Of a stretch of DNA of 64,000 bases, positions 22,201 through 32,704 are shown piece by piece. The position numbers and the translations under genes were made by a program. The DNA comes from Calendula officinalis (lineage: Eukaryota > Streptophyta > Magnoliopsida > Asterales > Asteraceae). Each line of letters begins with the position of its first letter. Positions within the stretch are counted from its first letter, which is position 1. The notes below the pieces were generated by a model. The model was given only the letters and a program-made list of their open reading frames with translations. It was not told the origin of the DNA and did not search any database. Where the stretch lies: positions 41,583,466 through 41,647,465 of the forward strand of contig OY970830.1 of the NCBI GenBank assembly GCA_963853835.1. Direction: 5' to 3'.

Positions 22201-23847
22201 GACCATCCACACTCAAACATTATTGGTCCTATTGGAGAAGGTGTCCAAACAAGAAGAAAATTAGAATTTCCAACCCAAGCAACTGCAAACTTTTGTTTTT
22301 TCTCAAGTTTTCTATCTACCATTGAACCAAAGAAAGCTGATGAAGCTTTATTAGATGAAGATTGGGTAGAGGCTATGCAAGAAGAGCTCACAGAGTTTGA
22401 AAGAAACAAAGTTTGGAACTTAGTACCACCTCCTTCTGGCAAAACTATTATTGGTACTAAGTGGGTGTTCAGAAACAAGATGGACAAGGATGGTGTTGTC
22501 ATCAGAAACAAAGCAAGGTTAGTTGCTCAAGGTTACAGGAAAGAAGAAGGCATTGACTATGATGAAACTTTTGCACCAGTTGCAAGAATTGAAGCTATTA
22601 GGTTGTATCTTGCATATGCAGCCTTTAAGAATTTCAAAGTTTATCAGATGGATGTCAAAAGTGCTTTTCTAAATGGAAAACTACAAGAAGAAGTTTATGT
22701 TAAACAACCTCCAGGTTTTGTTGATCCCAAATTTCCTCATTATGTTTTCAAGCTTGATAAAGCTCTATATGGGCTCAAACAAGCTCCAAGAGCCTGGTAT
22801 GACACCTTGTCTGAGTATCTTATTGAAAATAAGTTTACAAGAGGTAAAATTGATAAAACATTATTTTCAAAAAGGAAAGGTTCTGACATTTTACTCATTC
22901 AGATATATGTAGATGACATTATCTTTGGTTCCACTGACAAGTCAATGTGTGACTGGTTTGCGAAGATAATGTCAACTCAGTATCAGATGAGTATGATGGG
23001 AGAACTTACTTACTTTCTGGGTTTACAAGTTGAACAAAAGCCTGATGGCACTTTTATAAATCAAAGTAAGTATGTGCATGACATGTTAAAGAAATACAAC
23101 TTTGAAAATCTATCTTCCATGCACACTCCTATGGGTACTCAGGATAAGATAAGTAAGGATGAAACTGGTAAACCAGTATGTCAATCCACATACCGAGGTA
23201 TGATTGGTTCCTTACTTTACTTAACTGCTAGTAGGCCTGATATCATGTTTGCCACATGTTTGTGTGCTCGGTATCAGGCTGATCCTAAAGAATCACACAT
23301 GAAAGCAGTTAAGCGCATCTTTAGATATCTTACAGGTACTCCTAACCTGGGTCTTTGGTATCCCAAAGACTCAAACTTTGACCTTGAAGGGTACACAGAT
23401 GCAGATTTTGCAGGTTGTAGATTGGACAGAAAGAGCACAAGTGGAGGATGTCAATTTCTAGGTGGAAGACTAGTTGGCTGGTCATCCAAGAAACAAAATT
23501 CGGTAGCAACTTCCACAGCAGAAGCAGAATATGTTGCTGCAGGAAGTTGTTGTGCTCAATTATTATGGATGCAGTATCAACTCTTAGACTATGGGTTCAA
23601 CTTTCATAAGACTCCTATTCATTGTGATAACAAGAGTGCTATTGCTATCACAGAGAACCCAGTCCATCACTCCAAAACCAAGCACATTGATATCAGACAC
23701 CACTTTATTCGAGATAATGTGGAAAAGGGTAAGGTTGAAGTAGATTATGTACCAACAAATGAACAATTGGCTGATGTATTTACTAAACCTCTTCCTGAGG
23801 AAAGGTTTATGTATTTACTAGGGCAATTAGGTATGTTGAATCCTTAA
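19255..23847 (+). pseudogene. C2 gag-pol polyprotein, complete except for one TGA
   Basis: One frame of about 1,530 codons interrupted only at 20911-20913, where TGA stands in place of the Trp of LHWLW. Gag: N-terminal copia domain, then zinc knuckle CYRCGKPGHIAANC at residues 301-314. Protease: YLDSGCSRHM, active Asp at about 425. Integrase: zinc region around the TGA, then catalytic Asp 619, Asp 682 and Glu 718, the D,D35E spacing. Reverse transcriptase: YVDD at 1218-1221. RNase H: STAEAEYVAA near 1420, and CDNKSAIAI. It ends QLGMLNP. It copies element RNA into DNA and integrates it. One G-to-A change explains the stop; readthrough is possible but unproven. Confidence 0.93.
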
Positions 23848-24076
23848 TCTTTATTAAATTTCTTTAAAACTGAGCGCTCAGTATCACTCCTGTTGATACT
23901 GACCACTCAGTATCACTAGTCTGTTATCAACAAAATTTAAAATTTTTATTTTTTTTAAATTACAAGAGCAAATAAATTGTTTTTATATTTTTTTTTAAAT
24001 TTTTAAAATTAATTTTTTTTAACTCGGTATTGGGGTATGACGGCTATTACACCGAGCTTAATCCTCATACTGCTCA

Positions 24077-24110
24077 AACGGTAACTTTTCTTAATAAGAA
24101 AGTTACCGTT
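24077..24110 (+). other. Perfect hairpin upstream of the C2 third ORF
   Basis: AACGGTAACTTT at 24077-24088 pairs with AAAGTTACCGTT at 24099-24110. With one bulged T the stem extends through CTT/AAG to a 3-base loop. It lies about 70 bases before the TATA box; a role in RNA or as a protein site is unknown. A further perfect palindrome, ACTGAGCGCTCAGT, lies at about 23869-23882. Confidence 0.6.
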
Positions 24111-24177
24111 GGCAGAAGATAAGGCAGTCAAATCAGCCGCTTTTACTTCCCAATACCTTATTTATCTTTCAAATCTC

Positions 24178-24186
24178 CTATAAATA
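24178..24186 (+). promoter_or_regulatory. TATA box for the C2 third ORF
   Basis: CTATAAATA lies 122 bases before the ATG at 24308, followed by a T/C-rich leader like a plant 5' UTR (TCTCTCTGCGATTAACG). It suggests a separate transcript for the third ORF. Confidence 0.55.
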
Positions 24187-24307
24187 ACCGTTTATTTTTA
24201 TTTCAAATTTTTTTTTACTGTTATTTCTTCTTTCATCTTAAATTCTCTCTGCGATTAACGATTTCACTTTCTCTTAGCAAGCAAATTCTTTCAAATCAAA
24301 ATCACAG

Positions 24308-25679
24308 ATGGCGAACTATACTTTTGTTGCTCCAGAAGTTCAATCGGAAATCCAATTCCGAAATAATGAAGTACCCAGGTTTGCGAGGAACAACATCACA
24401 GCAAATTTCAATATTCCTCAAGCCTGGGCATGCCAAGAATTCACGAACATCGTCACTTTTATGAAGAATTGCCCAATTGCTCGTGCCCTGACATTATCTC
24501 CTAGAGCAATCTACCCAGAAATGTTATGCGAGTTTTGGTACTCTGCTACACTCGATTCTCCAGATATGATTGCTGGGTGGGTAATTAGAGATCAAAGAAG
24601 GGCATTTGTTTCTACTGCAATCATTCGTGAAGCACTGAGACTTCCCGCCCAAGCTCAGTATGACCCATTTGTTGATCGATCAGAGGCACGCTCTGTTCTG
24701 CCTTTTCTGGGTCGAAGAGGAACAACTGGCACAATCAAAAGAAATGAATTTGGTCCTATGTGGGGTATTCTTATCACAACAATAATTCGATGTATGACCC
24801 ACAAGACGGGGGCTTTGGACCAAATAAACGAATTTGGGATGCAAATAGTACATGCTCTGTACTATGGAAGAAACATTGATTTTGCTCGCCTAATCTTCAA
24901 TGAATTAGCTACTCTGGTCCGAGCAAACACAAGGGAATGCAATGTCCCTTTCTGCAGATTTCTTTCACTCATATTTCAAAACTCAATGCCCACACACATT
25001 TATGATGAATTTCACAGCCCAAGAGTTGATCTTCCTCCACTCAGTGAGAAGATCTTCTTTTACAGACCAAGAGAAGGAGAACCTCTTCTAAGTCCTCCTA
25101 TGTGGGCCATTGTTCAAGAACACATTGATGATGTAGAACACATGTCTGATACTGAGTCAGACGATGATGATAATGATGATGATAGTGGTAATGGAGCACA
25201 GGCTGGTCAAGATATTGAGATGCAGGATGTCCCACAAGTTCAAGAACCAACTATCTCTCCACCTGCACAAGATCTTGCTGCTCCTCATATTGAAACCGAT
25301 CGTGAAACTGAGTCCTCAGAAGACACACCACTGCTCCTTCGAAGAAGAAGAAGGAATGTTTCTCCTATCATTATGGGCAACTTATCATCTGAGGAGGTGC
25401 AGCCTGCCAATGTCCCATCATTAACTGCATCTATTCAAGCCCAAAGCTTTATTGCAGCCACCGCTGACCTTCCAGGTCCAGAACAAGCTCCACCTGCTCA
25501 ACCAATTGAGGAATCTCATGTTCCTCTTGATGTGGAGATTCAATATGCACAAACTGCACTGGAAGGTGCTCAGCATGACAGAGGGGTCGGTATTGAAGAG
25601 GTTGGTGCTGCTCATCAACAAACACATGATCCTGCACCGACCTCTGCAGATGCTCGAAGGGAATCTGACAGAGTCTCAG
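24308..25679 (+). CDS. C2 third ORF, exon 1 (envelope-like / plant transposon domain)
   Basis: It begins MANYTFVAPEVQ. Residues about 50-270 form a globular domain with SPRAIYPEMLCEFWYSAT, ITTIIRCMTH, ALYYGRNIDFARLIF and VPFCRFLSLIF, the same blocks as in the C1 third ORF. It is probably the plant retrotransposon domain often labelled 'putative plant transposon protein'. It is followed by an acidic run (residues about 285-300) and a Pro/Gln/Glu-rich linker. The open frame ends five codons after CAG|GTATGA, a good splice donor at 25679/25680, which I take as the exon end. No signal peptide or membrane helix is visible. Function unknown; position in the element matches Sirevirus envelope-like ORFs. 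Confidence 0.65.
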
Positions 25680-26364
25680 GTATGAATTTCTAAAAATCCT
25701 TAAACTTATATATATATATTTCATTCCCAAATAGAGACTAAGTATTGGACAGTACCAACTCAATACTGACCAAAGTCTCACACGATCTTTTAAATATATA
25801 TCCTCTTATGGCCAACATAGCTAGCCCACTGCTGCTATGCAAAATTCATATACTGAGCACACAAAATTGATCATTGTCAGTCTACAGTTGTCTCAACATT
25901 TAAAGAGACAATGGTGGTTGCTGTCATACTGACACCCACTGGTGCTGCTTGAATAATGTCCAATTTATTTTTGAGTTGGGTAGCATCATTCAAGAAATGA
26001 TCACAAACCCTTAAGCCACATAATCCAAAAATATTCAATGGGGTTTAGCCACATTTCTGTTATCACTCTCATACCGAGTGATAAACATTGAAAATAACAA
26101 GAAGCACATCCCAGGCTTCGAATTCCCACACCCAAACCTTTTAGTAAATGTGACTTATCCTATACTGAGCTACTTAAATTTTCACACTCATCTTTACTAA
26201 AATCTTCTTACACATGCTATGCACAAGTCCACAATATTTCATCCTATACCAGATGAAATACAGACTTCACAAACTCTGTTTATATGATTGTAGAATTAAA
26301 CAACACCACAATTCTATTTGATAAACCTTTCATTCTAACCAGTTTTATATTTTTGTTTCTTTAG
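25680..26364 (+). other. Predicted intron in the C2 third ORF
   Basis: Starts GTATGA after CAG and ends TTTTTGTTTCTTTAG. It is 685 bp, AT-rich and full of stops. Joining 25679 to 26365 keeps the frame (split Ala codon) and gives an immediately coding-like continuation, APSVQGIPASQAAAAQV. Confidence 0.55.
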
Positions 26365-28186
26365 CACCATCTGTGCAGGGCATTCCGGCATCTCAAGCTG
26401 CAGCAGCCCAAGTGACTCTGCAAGCAATCATGCAGCACATTCTGGCCATCCAACAAACTCAAAATGTAATACTAGCCAGAATGGACAAGATGAGTGGTGA
26501 TATTGATTTAATAAAACAGTGAGTATCACTCCCTCAACAACCACAGCAGCCTCCACAAACTCCACCAGGTTCACCTGGTGACCACAATGAAGAAGGAGAA
26601 GGAGAAGGAGGTGCTGGTGATACTGATGCTGCAACTGAGCCCATGCCCTCCCCTACTCTTGAACAACCTGAAGGGGACATGGGTGGTGATACTGATCCTC
26701 TTCCCTCCTCATCAAATGATAACAAAAAGGGGGAGAAAAGACAAAGAGATTCTGAGGTTGATCAAACTGAGCCTTCTGCTCAGGGGGAGAAAAGAAGAAG
26801 ATTGAATGAAGATCAACCTCAACAACAACATCAGCAAAGCCCTCATACTGAGCCATTTCGTATTCAGTATGAGAGAAGAAGACAAAGAACAAGGTCAGAA
26901 TTACAAGTTCAAGACCCACTTGAGCCATCTGCTCAGGGGGAGACTCATACTGACCAACCACAGCAAGCTTATACTGAGCCACCTGCTCTAGAAGAAAATA
27001 ACTTACAAATTGTGGTCTATAGACCTTTTGTGTGGCCCATTGCTGATGATGAAGATGAAGAACATCCAGTGGAATCAGAAGATTTTTTAAACTTTGCATT
27101 GGATGAAGCAAATAAAGAAACCTCTTCATCATCATTCTCAGATGATGAAGAGCATACAAGAAAATCTATCTCATCTCAGGCTGAAGGACCTTCTAGAATT
27201 CCTAGAAGACCAATAACCAGAAGAATGAAAATGTGGTTATGTCCTCAGAATCTAGTGAAGAACAAGATCCAGCTCCTCTGATCTCAAGACCTAGAAGATC
27301 TGCTCAGTTTACTGAGGGAAAGAGTGAAGCTGAGGATGAGATTGAAGCCCAAAGGTTCTTCCCTGTTAAGGAAGAACCTGAATCTGAGTCTGAAGATGTT
27401 CCAAGAAGATCTCATACTGTAAGAAGAACTGGAGATGAATTACTTGAACAGTATTGGAACATTGTGGCACAAAGAACAAGATATAGGGAAACAAGGATGA
27501 GTATGCTGAGGAAGAAAGCATTTCCAACTGTAAGAGACATATACTGGCTAAATGAGTTTGTCAACAAAATAAAGGTCAAAACTGTTGATAGATCAATTGT
27601 TGCAACTTGTACTGGGCCAATCAGTCCTCCAATGAAGTTTCTCCTCCATGACATTCAAAATATGGGACTTCATGATTGGATAAAAATTGCTAGACTGATC
27701 AAGGAAATGCCTTCAAGATCTTCTGAAGCCCAAGTGATGATGGATGAAATCTGGGATGTATCTGCTATATGCTATGAAAAAGGCATTCTTTATGCAGCAG
27801 AATACAGGGCACTCAGTGTGATGACTGAAGCTATGAGGAACAACAAACCTGAGTGTCTTAATACTTTCAGAATAATTCCCACATATACTGTTCCCCCTAA
27901 TCTCATTTTTCAGGATCAAAAGAGTACCATATATCCAACATCTGGATACATGTATACTGACTCAGATGACAGGGAATGCTTCATTACTGAAGCAGATTTG
28001 GCAACAGCTCCTATTAGCCATTTGGTGGGTCTTAAATGGATGATAACCAAGAAAGAAGATGCTTGGTTTAGAAAAAAGATAGTTGCTGTACTAAACAACA
28101 GGCAAGATGAACTGAAGAAAAGAGAAGAGTTCATCCATGTGAAGAAAGAAGTCTTCTACGAGTTTGAATCGATCAACAAAGACTAA
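26365..28186 (+). pseudogene. C2 third ORF, exon 2, with one TGA and one frameshift
   Basis: It opens with a helical, coiled-coil-like stretch (LQAIMQHILAIQQTQNVIL, ARMDKMSGDIDLIKQ), then a TGA at 26520-26522. The same frame continues through a Gln/Pro/Glu-rich low-complexity region to about 27225. There a one-base shift moves into the frame that runs to 28186. The last 270 codons form a second globular region (TVRDIYWLNEFVNKIKV, MKFLLHDIQNMGLHDWI, GLKWMITKKEDAWFRKK) that I cannot assign. Counted with exon 1, the ancestral protein would be about 1,060 residues. Purine tracts AGGGGGAGA recur at 26728, 26789 and 26936 inside the coding region. Confidence 0.55.
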
Positions 28187-28270
28187 AGAAGAACAAAGAC
28201 TAAAGAAGAAGACTTTGCAGCCTGTAGCTTATTTTGTTTAGTTTTTCTTTGTAATTGTTTTGTTATCATT

Positions 28271-28284
28271 AGATAGGGGGAGAT
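28271..28284 (+). other. C2 polypurine tract
   Basis: AGATAGGGGGAGAT lies directly before the 3' LTR and would prime plus-strand DNA synthesis. Confidence 0.85.
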
Positions 28285-28780
28285 TGTTAAGGCAAAAAGC
28301 CTTACCCCTTTGGATCTTAAGATAACAAAACAACCTAGACTAGCTTTGATTAATATGTAGAATAATATAGCTAAGTTTAGGTCTGATACTGAGTGATCAG
28401 TATTAGAACTCAGTATCAGTACTCAGTATCAAATAGTGATACTGAGTAGAAGGACTGAGTGATACTCAGTATAGTAACGGACTAAGATCAAATCCCTTGA
28501 TCTTAGTCATTTTCCTTGCTTAGTCCTTCGGTTACTCCTTTGCTCATTATGTAAGATCTCTATAACATTATAAATAGAGATCATCTTGCAAAGGAGTACT
28601 CACCAATTTACTTTACACATTCACATCTTTTGTAATTGATCAGTGGTCTTGTTATTCCGCAACAAGCCACACTTAGTGGATTTATACATTGACCATATTC
28701 TTGTGTTATCACTTTAATATTTCTCTAAGTATAATATTCTATCAATTAACATTATAAACCAGGGTTGTTGTGACCTAACA
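28285..28780 (+). repeat. C2 3' LTR
   Basis: Identical by eye to the 5' LTR except one A/C difference (GAGATAATC against GAGATCATC, near 28585). It ends CTAACA and is followed by the ATGTC target duplication. Confidence 0.95.
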
Positions 28781-29040
28781 ATGTCCGTTCGGTACCTTTG
28801 CATATAGAAGGATGCCATTTGGATTATGTAATGCACCAGCCACATTTCAGCGGTGCATGACATCCATCTTCCAAGACATGATACAGGATTGTATGGAAGT
28901 TTTCATGGACGACTTTTCAGTCTTTGGAAATTTCTTCGATTCATGCCTCGACAGTCTCGAGCGTGTTCTCATTAGGTGCGAGAATTCACATCTCGTGCTT
29001 AATTGGGAGAAATGTCACTTTATGGTGCGTGAAGGCATCA
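28781..29040 (+). pseudogene. Athila reverse transcriptase, second part
   Basis: Continues the RT cut at 18660: PFGTFAYRRMPFGLCNAPAT, then the catalytic VFMDDFSVFG and the thumb-side block LVLNWEKCHFMV. It stops abruptly at IIFG (29040), where the next conserved residues should be a His-Lys block. RNase H, integrase and the far LTR of this element are missing, so 29040/29041 is a second breakpoint. Confidence 0.9.
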
Positions 29041-30189
29041 TATTCGGTTAAGTTCAACTTAATACTAGATTAGTTTATCTAACTAATTAATGCAAGTATT
29101 TGTACATTTACTAGTTGAGTAAATTTATAATGTGTTAATTATAGATTATCCATAATATGATTTAAAGTAATTAAATCATATGGTGTTGGATAATATTATT
29201 GTCTAAATTATATATAGTTTATTACATAATTAATTATTAAAATTATTAATACAAACATATATTTCGTGTAAATATATAAGTGTATAAATACTAGACATTT
29301 AATAATTAAGTGGGATAATAATAACTAGTTAAACTACAAAGGTTTAATGTGTAAAAGAATAAGTTTAATTAATGATTAATATTAATTAAACTAGAAGGGC
29401 CCTAAGTGAAAGTCCTTCTATTATAAATAGAAGGTTTGGGTTCCCTTGTTTTGTGACACCACATACACGAAACCCTAGCCCCCCACCCTCTCCCTGAGCA
29501 AGACACCAAGTCCTGGTGTTCTCTGTTCTTTGTTCTTCGTTCTCGTGTTCTTCAAGTCCTTAAAGATCGAAGATCATTACAAGGATCAACTAGAAGGTCA
29601 CTCGTCGTGTTCATCATCAGTGGACTTTCTTAAGCAAACAACAAGGTATGTTTTGGGAAACCCTTTTTCTCCCTTCTCTCCTCTTGGACGAATTCGACCA
29701 AAGAACCTTAGGGTTCTTTGGTTGATGGTCGAACGAACCACACAAGCATTGTATGTGTTCGGGTTTTTCGTACAAGGTTTCTTTCTTGTTAATCTAATCT
29801 AGATTTCTAACATCCCAATCCTTTAGGGTTTAAGGATTAGGTTTAATCCCACTTCTACTTTTAGGGATTAAATCAGCTAGTTGGTTTTAACAGGTCAAGA
29901 ACAAGTTCATGTTCTTGGTCAGTATGGTCGAACCAAGTTTACTAGGTGGTTGACCCAAGTGGTCGATCAGTCTATTGAAACCCTTCAACTTCGAATGATC
30001 ACTCTTGAACAGCTGCTGATTTGACTTGATTCCTAGAGCTGAGTACGTACTCAGCTGAAGGTTTATGAATATACTTGTACTTCAGTTGAGATACTTACAT
30101 CAGCTGATTTATTCTTCTTAGCTATTGATCATCAAATCTTATTTACTTAGTCTAGGGACTAACAGAAACCATTCTTACCCTCATTGATT
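29041..30189 (+). repeat. LTR-like, unclassified sequence
   Basis: An AT-rich first part, then a clean TATA box (ATTATAAATAGAAGG near 29430) and a transcribed-looking pyrimidine-rich stretch (CCCTAGCCCCCCACCCTCTCC). The layout resembles U3-R-U5 of an LTR, but no TG/CA ends or second copy are seen. 29985-30120 carries repeated CAGCTG/CAGCTGA motifs like those in C1. A 90-codon open frame at 29530-29802 has no family resemblance and is not called as a gene. Confidence 0.35.
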
Positions 30190-31015
30190 GCTTTTTTCTA
30201 GTACTCCAACGTCGCGAGGTGTTATTCCATGTGAAGTGACTGGGAAAGTCCTTGTACAGATATTGTTCATCTCTTCCAAGGATTTTATTCATATCAAAAA
30301 AGCAGTCAGCATGTGTTTTTTGTCTCTTTCCCAGTCAACAACGTTGGTAATTACATCGTTATTTCGAAACCTAACGACTTGTTTATTTGGGAGATGAATT
30401 TGCAATGCCAATACGTATGGGTGGATTTGTGAAAGATTGAATTTAAAAATCCTCCAAATTGCCTCCTCCAAATTTAAAAATCCAGATTGGATTCTCTTTA
30501 TCTCGTTAATAACTGTGTTTTCACTGTCTGGGTCGACATGGACAACCTGTCTGTCGTGACCCTTGTAGAGATACTGAAATATGTACTTCACTGAAATAAT
30601 ACTTGAACAAACCTCGACGTTTATGTGACAGTTGAACATCATCAGCAACTTTGGGTTGTAGAGGACGGCCCATCTATTATCGAGGGTTTGTCCACGCACG
30701 TTCACGCATACCCCATTGTCTCTCCTTCGATATAATGGATATGAGTTTTGTGCTTGTGTTGTTACCTCGTTGAACTGCATGGGGTATTTGAAACGTCATT
30801 GTTTCGGGTCACCCTGCATACAAGGGTTGTTGGATCTTAAGTTGTCGCATGGACCGTGGATCATGTGTTTTTTAACCAACTCGTGCATTACCGGATGCCT
30901 TGTTGGGTCTTGAGTTTCACTACACAAGATCTTATCATACTGACCTGGATTAGACATTTTGTGATCTGATTTCATGATCAGGAGGAAATGAGCGTGAGGC
31001 AGGCCACGCTTTTGA
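30190..31015 (-). pseudogene. Helitron Rep/helicase protein fragment
   Basis: On the minus strand one frame from 31014 gives QKRGLPHAHFLLIM, containing the HUH-type Rep motif (PHAH at 30998-30987), then NPGQYDKIL, YPLYRRRDNG, FNCHINVEVCSSIISVKYIF and YLYKGHDRQVV. These are the canonical Rep-to-helicase linker blocks of plant Helitrons. There is a TGA at about 30799 and a one-base shift near 30300, after which KDFPSHFTWN continues to about 30190. The Rep N-terminus and the SF1 helicase motifs are missing. It would nick and transfer DNA in rolling-circle transposition. No Helitron ends can be fixed. Confidence 0.85.
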
Positions 31016-31400
31016 AGTCAATGTGTTTTATTTGTGGTATAAAATGTGTTAATTAAAATGTGTTTTAATTGTGATGTATTAACTAATAATGGTTAGTTAT
31101 AAAATGCAATCAATTAAAACGTATATTTAATTGTGGTATTAAAACGTATATTTATTTGTGGTATAAAAACGTATATTTATTACAGATATAAAATGCGTTT
31201 GAATTAAAATGAAGCCAATTAAAATGAAGTCAATGCGTTTTAATTGTGGTATAAAATGCGTTAATTAAAATGCTTTTTAATTGTGGTATATTTAATACTC
31301 ATTACTTTTTAAAATGAAGTCAATGCAACCAATTAAAAGGTTTTAATACAGGAAATTAAAATGTTTGTAAAATGCACAAAATGCATTATGAGTAGATTGA
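31016..31400. repeat. Degenerate AT-rich tandem array next to the Helitron fragment
   Basis: Variants of TTTTAATTGTGGTATAAAATGCG repeat about eight times at irregular spacing. GAAGTCAATGYGTTTT, which overlaps the broken Helitron Rep codons at 31013, recurs at about 31226 and 31313, so the array may have grown from the edge of the Helitron sequence. Confidence 0.55.
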
Positions 31401-32034
31401 TTTGGAAAGTTATTAAAATGTAGTCAAGTAAAAGGCAAAGGTGTATTCTAACTAGGTGATACTAATTTCTAACCACTAACATATGTAATATTTGCCGGTT
31501 CAAAAAAAAAAAAAAAAAACAAAGACCCACCCCCAAAATTAATGCCAACGCCCATTAAATGAATATTAATGCCAACACATAATCGAAATTTGAGATTTCT
31601 GTTTAATATCTTCAATATTCGAAATTTCCTTATGTGCTAGGATGTGAATATTATTAAATTTTAATGGTAAGTTATAAAATGAGCATTTTAATATATATGT
31701 ATATATATATATTTTTGAGTTCCATGCGTTCAAATTCCAAGCCTTTATTACTATCTATTAAAAGTTTGAATTAACAATTAATTCATATGCATTAAAACTT
31801 TTAAACCACAAGCATAGTTGGACCACAACGGTTGACCGAAACGATGACATTTAACTCAATTAAAAACAGCATTCAATGATTGGGCAGTCACATAAGATTT
31901 AATTCCAACCTTAATTCTTTCATTTGAATATGAATACTAAAGATTAATCCCCTTAATTATTTTCATACGAATACCAAATATTAATCCGCCCTAATTTAAT
32001 GATCTGGTTTAGATGTTTTAGGTAGAATACCAAA
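31401..32034. other. AT-rich spacer with a SINE-like 3' tail
   Basis: ATTTGCCGGTTC followed by 18 A residues (31502-31519) resembles the 3' end of a plant SINE and the tail of the element at 47186. No promoter boxes are seen before it. The remainder, to 32034, shows only short AT repeats (a TATATG run at 31690). Confidence 0.3.
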
Positions 32035-32112
32035 TATTGGATGTGGTGTAGTGGTAGGTTGGATATATGTGTTGCGCGAGGTCCCAATTTCGAAACTCCA
32101 GGCCAGCATTTT
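32035..32112 (+). mobile_element. tRNA-derived SINE head (fragment)
   Basis: GTGGTGTAGTGGTAGG resembles an A box of a Glu/Asp-type tRNA, and CAATTTCGAAACTCC, about 38 bases on, resembles a B box. The cloverleaf cannot be closed, so this is a SINE or tRNA relic rather than a tRNA gene. Confidence 0.4.
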
Positions 32113-32222
32113 TTTATTACAAATTTGGTTGACGGTTTAAGACCTTCTACTAATGACAAGAGCTAGTTTAAAACCTTCTAAATTAGAAAGACATTGGCTC
32201 ATTATATATAGTATAGATATAG

Positions 32223-32324
32223 ATTACGTCAATATGCTCATAATACATTCTTCAGATTTGCAATTCATTGTCAATTCGTGTTTGGCCGTTCCGAGTAATG
32301 CACTTTTGACGATGTACAACAAAA
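32223..32324. repeat. Second copy of the dispersed 100-bp repeat
   Basis: Near-identical to 3768-3870 in the same orientation, with a C deletion (GGCCGTTCC against GGCCCGTTCC). The flanks are unrelated. Confidence 0.8.
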
Positions 32325-32360
32325 CCATTAACCCGTTTGCCTATCATATGAGGTACAGAT

Positions 32361-32704
32361 CTTTTAGACGTCTGCTTGACAGAGGGACGTCGGCTGTAAC
32401 AAATTGAATACACCAGGGACTTCCGATGTAATAACGAAGTTCAGGGACTGTGGCTGTAATAAGTGGAAAACCACGGGGACCTTCCATGTAATTTAATTTT
32501 TAAAAGGGGAAGGGAAACTACGATTTTACCCATCACGTGATGTGCACATGGGTCACTTAACGGATGTTTTAGACGTCCTTTTGACATAGGGACGTCAGGT
32601 GTAACAAATTGAATACACCAGGGACTTTCAGTGTAATAAACGAAGACCAAGGACTGTGGCTGTAATAAGTGGCAAACTACAGGGACCTTCCGTGTAATTT
32701 ACTC
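32361..32704. repeat. Two tandem Mutator-like terminal repeats
   Basis: 32361-32495 and 32567-32704 are diverged direct copies sharing TTTTAGACGTC, GTAACAAATTGAATACACC, CAGGGACTT, GGACTGTGGCTGTAATAAGTGG and GGGACCTTCC. The second ends GTGTAATTTACTC, the same terminus as the MULE at 190-1540. No opposing end is seen, so these are solo ends, perhaps from nested insertions. Confidence 0.5.

Larger units (their letters stand above)
18661..28780 (+). mobile_element. C2: nearly intact young copia (Sirevirus-like) retrotransposon
   Basis: LTRs at 18661-19156 and 28285-28780 are 496 bp each and differ at a single base by eye. A 5-bp target duplication ATGTC flanks the element (18656-18660 and 28781-28785). 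Internally it has a primer-binding site, gag-pol broken by one TGA, a TATA box, a long third ORF with a predicted intron, and a polypurine tract. It inserted into the Athila reverse transcriptase; removing it and one ATGTC restores the RT reading frame. It is the youngest dated element here. Confidence 0.95.

Noticed and set aside
22137..22511. Minus-strand 124-codon ORF
   Set aside because: Antisense shadow of the C2 integrase-RT coding frame.
24308..28186. True retroviral envelope gene
   Set aside because: I see no signal peptide, no hydrophobic membrane span and no furin-like site. The name 'envelope-like' reflects position only.
18055..29040. Endogenous pararetrovirus (caulimovirus) RT
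   Set aside because: The RT blocks and the DLGAS protease are of Athila gypsy type, with an LTR and primer site upstream. There is no movement or coat protein.
29530..29802. 90-codon ORF as a gene
   Set aside because: It lies in an LTR-like, pyrimidine-rich leader, shows no domain, and its composition is that of non-coding DNA.
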